NCBI GenBank assembly: GCA_023461115.1
Contig: JAEWOA010000260.1
Coordinates: forward strand, 1-5,085
Origin: Actinomycetes bacterium
GTDB taxonomy: Bacteria > Actinomycetota > Actinomycetes > Actinomycetales > Cellulomonadaceae
Direction: 5' to 3'
Length of the DNA: 5,085 nt
Below are positions 1 through 3,965 of this stretch, piece by piece. Numbering within the stretch: position 1 is the stretch's first letter; each line of letters begins with the position of its first letter. Position numbers and translations under genes: made by a program. The notes under the pieces were generated by a model. The model saw only the letters and a list, made by a program, of their open reading frames with translations, did not search any database and was not told the origin of the DNA.

Positions 1-575
1 TCCCCGCCCCGACGGGATCCGCGCCGGCGGGCACGGCGCCGAGCGCTGTGCCGAGCGCGGCACCAGCCGCGCCATCGGCCGAGACCGGCGCCCAGGTGAG
101 CGGATTCGGCGACTCTGTGCTCTCCGCCGTGGCGACGACCCTGTACACGGAGTTCCCCGCGATCGCGATCGACGCCAAGCCGATCCGCAAGTGGCTCGAC
201 GCGCCCGCGCTCGTGGAGGCGTCGTCCGCCGCGGGCACCCTGCGGCCGGTCGTGCTGCTGAGCTTCGGCACCAACGGCGGGTTCCAGTTCAAGGGCTCGG
301 AGGCGGCGCTGAACACGGTGCTCGACGACCTCGGCCCCGACCGCCAGGTGCTCATCCCGACGATCGTCGGCGTCAGCTACTGGGTCCCCGACGCGAACAA
401 GAAGCTCGCTGAGATCGCCGCCGCGCGCCCGAACGTGCACCTGGTCGACTGGAACGCCTACACCGCGGCCCACCCCGGCCTGCTCCACGCCGACCGCACC
501 CACCCGAACATGAAGGGCGCGCGCGCCTACGCCGACGTGCTGCGCGCCGCGCTCGCGGACCTGCCCGCCGGCTGA
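1..575 (+). CDS. SGNH-hydrolase domain, probable C-terminal part of a membrane acyltransferase (5' end outside window)
   Basis: The frame is open from the window edge, so 190 residues and the stop are visible. The first 30 or so residues are Pro/Ala/Ser/Thr-rich, like the linker that joins the membrane acyltransferase-3 (OafA-like) domain to an extracytoplasmic SGNH domain in many actinobacterial O-acetyltransferases. After it come the SGNH blocks: GDSV with the nucleophile Ser at 114-116, GTNG with the Asn at 273-275, and D-R-T-H-P with Asp at 492-494 and His at 501-503 near the C-terminus. By family knowledge this domain would transfer or remove acyl groups on cell-surface polysaccharide outside the membrane. 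One oddity is that the block II region reads DAKPIRK, where relatives I remember have a Gly before the Arg (VGR). An internal GTG at 48 could start a short soluble protein, but it has no clear ribosome site and lies inside the linker, so I prefer a gene truncated by the window. The SGNH call is firm; the membrane-fused form is inferred. Confidence 0.8.
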   Translation, partial: PAPTGSAPAGTAPSAVPSAAPAAPSAETGAQVSGFGDSVLSAVATTLYTEFPAIAIDAKPIRKWLDAPALVEASSAAGTLRPVVLLSFGTNGGFQFKGSEAALNTVLDDLGPDRQVLIPTIVGVSYWVPDANKKLAEIAAARPNVHLVDWNAYTAAHPGLLHADRTHPNMKGARAYADVLRAALADLPAG

Positions 576-610
576 GCTCGAGCTGCGGCGTCCGGGTGCC
601 CCAGACGGGG
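566..610. terminator. Possible bidirectional terminator region between convergent genes
   Basis: Only 35 bases separate the stops of the two convergent genes. The stretch holds a hairpin with a 5-bp outer stem (CGCCG 566-570 with CGGCG 586-590) around the palindrome AGCTCGAGCT (575-584), and then a short CCCC-AGAC-GGGG hairpin (599-610). Neither is followed by a T-run on either strand, so intrinsic termination is only a guess based on position and base pairing. Small GC hairpins are common in DNA this rich in GC. Confidence 0.2.
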
Positions 611-1141
611 TCAGGCCGCGGGGGCGTTGGCCCAGGCGGTGATCACGGACTGGCGGACCGTGTCGGCGTCCAGGCCGAGCGAGGACAGGGCTCGGGATGC
701 GGACGAGTCCGAGTCGCGCACCGCGCCGAGCAGGAGGTGGCCGGTGTCGATGTGGCGGTTCTTGAGCCGGATCGCCTCGCGCAGCGAGAGTTCAAGGAGC
801 TTCTTGGCGTCGGGCGAGAACTGGCGCGGGTTGGTCGCCGGGCGGGGGCTGTCGAGCGCCCCGGCCCCGAAGGAGGCCTCGACCTGCTCGCGCACGGAGT
901 CGAGCGAGATGCCGATGGCCGCGAGGGCGTCGGCGTCGAGCGCGGAGCCGCGGGCCGCGGCGCGGACTCGATCGGGCGTGGCGCCCAGCGACGCCAGGGC
1001 GCGTGCCGCGACTGTGCTGGGCTCGGCGATCGTGCCCAGCAGGACGTGCACGGACTCGATGCGGTCGGCGCCGAGAGCGCCGGCCTCGTGCCCGGCCTGC
1101 TCGACGGCCGCGCGGGCGTCCTTGGTGAAGCGCTCGAACAT
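611..1141 (-). CDS. Stand-alone Clp N-terminal (ClpC-NTD-like) repeat protein
   Basis: This 176-residue protein consists only of the double Clp_N repeat found at the front of ClpA/ClpC unfoldases. Repeat 1 spans about residues 2-65, starting FERFTKDAR and including HVLLG. Repeat 2 spans about 108-172 (FSPDAKKLLELSLREA, then HLLLG). There is no Walker A or B motif or AAA+ domain before the stop, so it cannot unfold proteins. A role as adaptor, decoy or sensor domain is inferred. Against mycobacterial ClpC1 as I remember it, repeat 1 aligns without gaps. Phe2 is kept and Phe108 matches ClpC1 Phe80; these two residues contact cyclomarin A. The Glu residues in the family's TEH motifs, linked to phospho-arginine binding in Bacillus ClpC, are replaced by Val31 and Gly134. 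The linker between repeats is about 28 residues longer than in ClpC1 and holds an extra copy of the ALxxxG....VR repeat end. The start overlaps the upstream HTH gene by one base (TGATG), with a GAGG-type ribosome site 8 bases before it. It may be a relative of mycobacterial ClpC2. Confidence 0.88.
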   Translation of the reverse strand: MFERFTKDARAAVEQAGHEAGALGADRIESVHVLLGTIAEPSTVAARALASLGATPDRVRAAARGSALDADALAAIGISLDSVREQVEASFGAGALDSPRPATNPRQFSPDAKKLLELSLREAIRLKNRHIDTGHLLLGAVRDSDSSASRALSSLGLDADTVRQSVITAWANAPAA

Positions 1142-1350
1142 CAGCTGAACCTCTTCCCGTACTTCTTGTGGACGGCCTGGCGCGTGACGCCCAGGCAGTC
1201 GGCGACCTGCTGCCAGGACCAGCCCTGGCGCCGGGCGCGCTCGACGTGGAGTTCCTCGAGGCGGTCGGCGAGCGCGCGCAGCGATCGGACGGCGCGCAGG
1301 CCGTCCGCTGGCTCGGCGCTGGCCGCGGTGGCCATGAGCTGATCGGACAT
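1141..1350 (-). CDS. Small helix-turn-helix DNA-binding protein, first gene of the Clp-N operon
   Basis: This is a 69-residue cytoplasmic protein. Residues about 17-42 form a charged, Leu-rich helix (LRALADRLEELHVERAR). Residues 44-65 form a typical helix-turn-helix, WSWQQVADCLGVTRQAVHKK, with VTRQAVHKK as the likely recognition helix, and the chain ends soon after. Small HTH proteins with a W-x-Q-I/V-A-x-x-L-G-V-[ST]-RQAVHKK core are often found beside Clp-N genes in actinobacteria; this is from memory and not searched. I chose the ATG at 1350 because the predicted promoter puts the transcription start at or next to that A, giving a leaderless mRNA. The in-frame ATG at 1377 lies between the -35 and -10 and would not be transcribed; an ATG at 1335 is also possible. 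The stop overlaps the start of the Clp-N gene by one base, so the two are probably translationally coupled. The likely target is the pair of inverted repeats in its own promoter, which would make it an autorepressor; this is inferred. Confidence 0.82.
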   Translation of the reverse strand: MSDQLMATAASAEPADGLRAVRSLRALADRLEELHVERARRQGWSWQQVADCLGVTRQAVHKKYGKRFS

Positions 1351-1353
1351 AGC

Positions 1354-1371
1354 TGTCAATGTAGGTTGACA
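1354..1371. promoter_or_regulatory. Operator copy 1 (TGTCAA-N6-TTGACA) over the -10
   Basis: The 18-bp inverted repeat has 6-bp perfect arms, TGTCAA (1354-1359) and TTGACA (1366-1371). The seventh arm base is imperfect: T at 1360 where the other copy has C. It covers the -10 box of the HTH/Clp-N promoter and ends four bases before the predicted start codon, a classic repressor position. The likely binder is the HTH protein encoded just downstream; this is inferred. Confidence 0.65.
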
Positions 1372-1387
1372 CCTCATCGCATGTCAA
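1358..1387 (-). promoter_or_regulatory. Sigma70-like promoter of the HTH/Clp-N operon
   Basis: Read on the minus strand, a perfect -35 TTGACA (1387-1382) is followed after 18 bases by TACATT (1363-1358), which fits TANNNT. Seven bases later comes the ATG at 1350. That is about the usual distance from -10 to the transcription start, so the mRNA is predicted to be leaderless, a common arrangement in actinobacteria. No ribosome site lies before this ATG, which agrees. Both promoter boxes lie inside inverted-repeat operators. Confidence 0.7.
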
Positions 1388-1399
1388 CAGAAGTTGACA
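1382..1399. promoter_or_regulatory. Operator copy 2 (TGTCAAC-N4-GTTGACA) over the -35
   Basis: This is a perfect inverted repeat with 7-bp arms, TGTCAAC (1382-1388) and GTTGACA (1393-1399), around AGAA. It has the same overall length and arms as the copy at 1354-1371, with centres 28 bp apart, a little under three helical turns. Its left arm is, on the minus strand, the -35 TTGACA of the operon promoter. Two matched copies in AT-richer DNA inside a GC-rich region are unlikely to be chance. Confidence 0.68.
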
Positions 1400-1777
1400 C
1401 GCGGCGTGGCGGCCACCGTCACCACCCGCAGCGCGTCCCAGGCCGCGGTGCCAGGCCGGGGGAGTCGGCGCGGCAGGCTCCCGTCGGGCAATCGGGTGGC
1501 GGTGGTCCCGGCCGGGCCGCTGGGGAGGTGGGGCATCGATGTCCCTTCGTCGTCGAAGCGCGAGGCAGGGCGTTACCCCGCGGTGCCGGCATTGGGGGCA
1601 GCCCGGAAGGATTCGGACGAGGATGGGCGTACGTCGCGCCGGACGCGCGGGCCCAGGCGTCGCCTACGCCACATCTCTCGATGTGAAGATATCTCCGCTC
1701 GGCGGTTAGCATCGGACCCGGCGTGCCCGGCGACGGAGGCCGGCGCAGCGCGGTCGACGAGAGGAACCGGGACCACA
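1400..1777. other. 378-base intergenic stretch without a convincing gene
   Basis: Frames stay open here on both strands, but the translations are Arg/Pro/Gly-rich, match no family I recognise and have no clear ribosome sites. An open frame runs from 1394 straight into sucC but is not part of that protein, because SucC proteins begin at the DLFEYQ-type motif. The stretch contains a near-palindrome at 1530-1545, a small CTTCG-TCGT-CGAAG hairpin at 1545-1558, and an AT-richer patch at about 1670-1712 that may hold the sucC promoter. Beyond these I see nothing. A small RNA or a degraded gene cannot be excluded. Confidence 0.5.
1670..1712 (+). promoter_or_regulatory. Candidate sucCD promoter/operator patch
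   Basis: This is the most AT-rich part of the gap before sucC. It has an inverted repeat CACAT-N6-ATGTG (1670-1685), an 8-bp palindrome AGATATCT (1687-1694) and a possible -10 TAGCAT (1707-1712), followed about 65 bases later by the sucC start. The matching -35 would fall near 1684-1689 (TGAAGA) and is poor. TGTGA at 1682-1686 resembles one half of a CRP/GlxR site, but the second half is not there. Regulation by a metabolic activator is only a guess. Confidence 0.3.
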
Positions 1778-2971
1778 GTGGACCTGTTCGAGTACCAGGC
1801 ACGGGACATCTTCGAGAAGCACGGCGTTCCCGTGCTGGGCGGCATCGTCGCCACGACTCCTGACGAGGCGCGCGCCGCCGCGGACACGCTGCTCGGCGGC
1901 GAGCCGGGCGTCGTCGTCGTGAAGGCGCAGGTCAAGACGGGTGGCCGCGGCAAGGCGGGCGGCGTCAAGATCGCCAAGTCCGCCGACGAGGCGGCCGAGA
2001 AGGCCGCCGACATCCTCGGGATGGACATCAAGGGCCACACGGTCCACCGCGTGATGATCGCCGAGGGCGCCAAGATCGCGCAGGAGTTCTACTTCTCGGT
2101 GCTGCTGGACCGCGCCGAGCGCAAGTACCTGGCCATGTGCTCGGTCGAGGGCGGCATGGAGATCGAGGAGCTCGCGGTCGAGCGTCCCGAGGCCCTCGCC
2201 CGGGTCGCGGTCGACCCGCGCACCGGCATCGACGCCACCAAGGCCGCGGAGATCGTCGAGGCCGCCGGCTTCCCGACGAAGACCACGCCCGAGATCGCCG
2301 CGAAGGTCGCGGACGTGCTGCAGAAGCTGTGGCTCGTCTACCGCGACGAGGACGCGACGCTCGTCGAGGTCAACCCGCTGGTCCTCACGGAGGACGGCTC
2401 GGTCGTCGCGCTCGACGGCAAGGTCACGCTCGACGCCAACGCCGACTTCCGCCACGCGGACCACGAGGCGCTCGAGGACAAGGCCGCAGCCGACCCGCTC
2501 GAGGCGCGCGCCAAGGAGAAGGACCTCAACTACGTCAAGCTCGACGGCGAGGTCGGCATCATCGGCAACGGCGCGGGCCTCGTCATGAGCACGCTCGACG
2601 TCGTCGCCTACGCCGGCGAGGCGCACGGCGGCGTCAAGCCCGCCAACTTCCTCGACATCGGCGGCGGCGCGTCCGCCGAGGTCATGGCCGCGGGCCTGGA
2701 CATCATCCTCACGGACCCGCAGGTCAAGTCGGTGTTCGTCAACGTCTTCGGCGGCATCACCGCGTGCGACGCGGTGGCCAACGGCATCGTCGCGGCGCTC
2801 GAGATCCTCGGCGACGAGGCGTCCAAGCCGCTCGTGGTGCGCCTCGACGGCAACAACGTCCTGGAGGGCCGCCGCATCCTCGCGGACGCCGGCCACCCGC
2901 TCGTCACCCTGGCCGACACGATGGACGGCGGCGCCGACGAGGCCGCGCGCCTCGCGCACGCCGCCGCCTGA
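1778..2971 (+). CDS. sucC: Succinyl-CoA synthetase (succinate-CoA ligase), beta subunit
   Basis: This is the 397-residue beta subunit of the cytoplasmic TCA-cycle enzyme that converts succinyl-CoA plus NDP and phosphate into succinate, CoA and NTP. It works as a complex with SucD, encoded next. The N-terminal ATP-grasp domain (about residues 2-220) begins DLFEYQARDIFEKHGVPV and has the glycine-rich nucleotide loop KAQVKTGGRGKAGG (49-62). The Mg-binding residues Asn199 (EVNPLV) and Asp213 (ALDGK) fall at the same numbers as in the E. coli protein as I remember it. The C-terminal CoA-ligase domain (about 258-390) has GNGAGLVMSTLD, FLDIGGGA, VFVNVFGGI and VVRLDGNN. Length is normal (about 388 in E. 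coli). Translation starts at GTG, chosen because the conserved N-terminus begins there. A purine run (AGAGGAA) lies about a dozen bases upstream, a little far for an ideal ribosome site. ATP versus GTP preference cannot be read with certainty. Confidence 0.97.
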   Translation: MDLFEYQARDIFEKHGVPVLGGIVATTPDEARAAADTLLGGEPGVVVVKAQVKTGGRGKAGGVKIAKSADEAAEKAADILGMDIKGHTVHRVMIAEGAKIAQEFYFSVLLDRAERKYLAMCSVEGGMEIEELAVERPEALARVAVDPRTGIDATKAAEIVEAAGFPTKTTPEIAAKVADVLQKLWLVYRDEDATLVEVNPLVLTEDGSVVALDGKVTLDANADFRHADHEALEDKAAADPLEARAKEKDLNYVKLDGEVGIIGNGAGLVMSTLDVVAYAGEAHGGVKPANFLDIGGGASAEVMAAGLDIILTDPQVKSVFVNVFGGITACDAVANGIVAALEILGDEASKPLVVRLDGNNVLEGRRILADAGHPLVTLADTMDGGADEAARLAHAAA

Positions 2972-3002
2972 GACCCGCGAAGCAGAGAGAAGCAGAACTG
3001 AC

Positions 3003-3881
3003 ATGGCGATCTTCCTGACCGCGGACTCCAAGGTCATCGTCCAGGGCATGACCGGCTCCGAGGGCACCAAGCACACGACGCGCATGCTCGCGTCGGGCAC
3101 CAACATCGTCGGCGGCGTGAACCCGCGCAAGGCCGGCACCACCCAGGCGTTCGGCGAGGCTGACATCCCCGTCTTCGGCTCCGTGGCCGAGGCCATCGAG
3201 AAGACCGGCGCCGACGTCTCGGTCATCTTCGTCCCGCCGGCCCACACCAAGGCCGCGGTCGTCGAGGCCATCGACGCGGGCATCCCGCTCGTCGTCATCA
3301 TCACCGAGGGCGTCCCGGTCGCGGACACCGCCGAGTTCTTCGCGTACGCGCAGGACAAGGGCGTGCGCCTGATCGGCCCCAACTGCCCCGGCCTGATCAG
3401 CCCCGGGAAGTCGAACGTCGGCATCATCCCGGCGGACATCACGGGCCCGGGCCGCGTCGGCCTCGTCTCGAAGTCCGGCACGCTGACCTACCAGATGATG
3501 TACGAGCTGCGGGACTTCGGGTTCTCGTCGGCCGTCGGCATCGGCGGCGACCCGATCATCGGCACCACGCACATCGACGCGCTCGCGGCGTTCGAGGCGG
3601 ACCCCGAGACCGACCTGATCGTCATGATCGGCGAGATCGGCGGCGACGCCGAGGAGCGCGCGGCGGCCTTCATCTCCGAGCACGTGACCAAGCCGGTCGT
3701 CGGCTACGTCGCGGGCTTCACGGCGCCCGAGGGCAAGACGATGGGCCACGCCGGCGCCATCGTGTCCGGCTCGTCGGGCACCGCTCAGGCCAAGAAGGAG
3801 GCCCTCGAGGCCGCCGGCGTGAAGGTCGGCAAGACGCCGTCCGAGACCGCCGCGCTCGCCCGGGAGATCCTGAGCGCCTGA
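3003..3881 (+). CDS. sucD: Succinyl-CoA synthetase (succinate-CoA ligase), alpha subunit
   Basis: This 292-residue protein is the alpha subunit, which binds CoA and carries the phosphohistidine intermediate. The N-terminal Rossmann CoA-binding domain has VIVQGMTGSEGTKHT (11-25) and VNPRKAG (39-45). Further conserved motifs are ITEGVP (100-105), GPNCPG (125-130) and LVSKSGTLTYQ (154-164). The active-site histidine is His249, in KTMGHAGAIV (codon 3747-3749), equivalent to E. coli His246. Length is typical. It follows sucC by 31 bases with no terminator, so the pair is an operon. The gap is purine-rich (AGAGAGAAGCAG, 2984-2995), which probably serves as ribosome site. This gap also holds a short direct repeat, GAAGCAGA, at 2979-2986 and 2989-2996. 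All key residues are present and nothing looks unusual. Confidence 0.97.
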   Translation: MAIFLTADSKVIVQGMTGSEGTKHTTRMLASGTNIVGGVNPRKAGTTQAFGEADIPVFGSVAEAIEKTGADVSVIFVPPAHTKAAVVEAIDAGIPLVVIITEGVPVADTAEFFAYAQDKGVRLIGPNCPGLISPGKSNVGIIPADITGPGRVGLVSKSGTLTYQMMYELRDFGFSSAVGIGGDPIIGTTHIDALAAFEADPETDLIVMIGEIGGDAEERAAAFISEHVTKPVVGYVAGFTAPEGKTMGHAGAIVSGSSGTAQAKKEALEAAGVKVGKTPSETAALAREILSA

Positions 3882-3911
3882 CGCGCACGCCCTGAGTCCG
3901 ACGACACGCCC

Positions 3912-3938
3912 GACGCGCCGCGCGACCTGCGCCGCGTC
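3912..3938 (+). terminator. Possible hairpin after sucD (attenuator or weak terminator)
   Basis: GACGCG (3912-3917) pairs with CGCGTC (3933-3938). Inside it, after one C/C mismatch, CGC (3919-3921) pairs with GCG (3929-3931), leaving a 7-base loop. No T-run follows, so it is not a classical terminator. It sits in the 84-base gap before the DUF6350 gene and could reduce read-through from sucCD. Confidence is low because GC hairpins are frequent here. Confidence 0.22.
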
Positions 3939-3965
3939 CGGCCCGCCGCCGGTGACGATGGGCCG

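Noticed and set aside
611..1141. Clp-N gene as a truncated clpC pseudogene
   Set aside because: Intact frame, own start and ribosome site, ordinary stop, two full repeats, an operon partner and operators. No ATPase remnants follow, so a genuine stand-alone protein is more likely.
596..1342. Plus-strand open frames opposite the HTH/Clp-N operon
   Set aside because: Low-complexity translations with no recognisable motif, whereas the minus strand encodes recognisable HTH and Clp-N domains.
1351..1377. ATG at 1377 as start of the HTH protein (78 residues)
   Set aside because: It lies between the predicted -35 and -10 of its own promoter. The ATG at 1350 fits the predicted transcription start.
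1366..1422. Divergent plus-strand promoter using the TTGACA arms
   Set aside because: No TANNNT box occurs 16-19 bases downstream of either plus-strand TTGACA, and no gene follows closely.
1530..1545. 16-bp near-palindrome GGGGCATCGATGTCCC
   Set aside because: It has one mismatched pair and is single copy. By rough estimate, one such palindrome in a GC-rich gap of this size is not surprising.
1394..1777. In-frame N-terminal extension of sucC of 128 codons
   Set aside because: SucC proteins begin at the DLFEYQ motif. The extension is Arg/Pro-rich, has no homology I can see, and would start inside the operator at 1382-1399.
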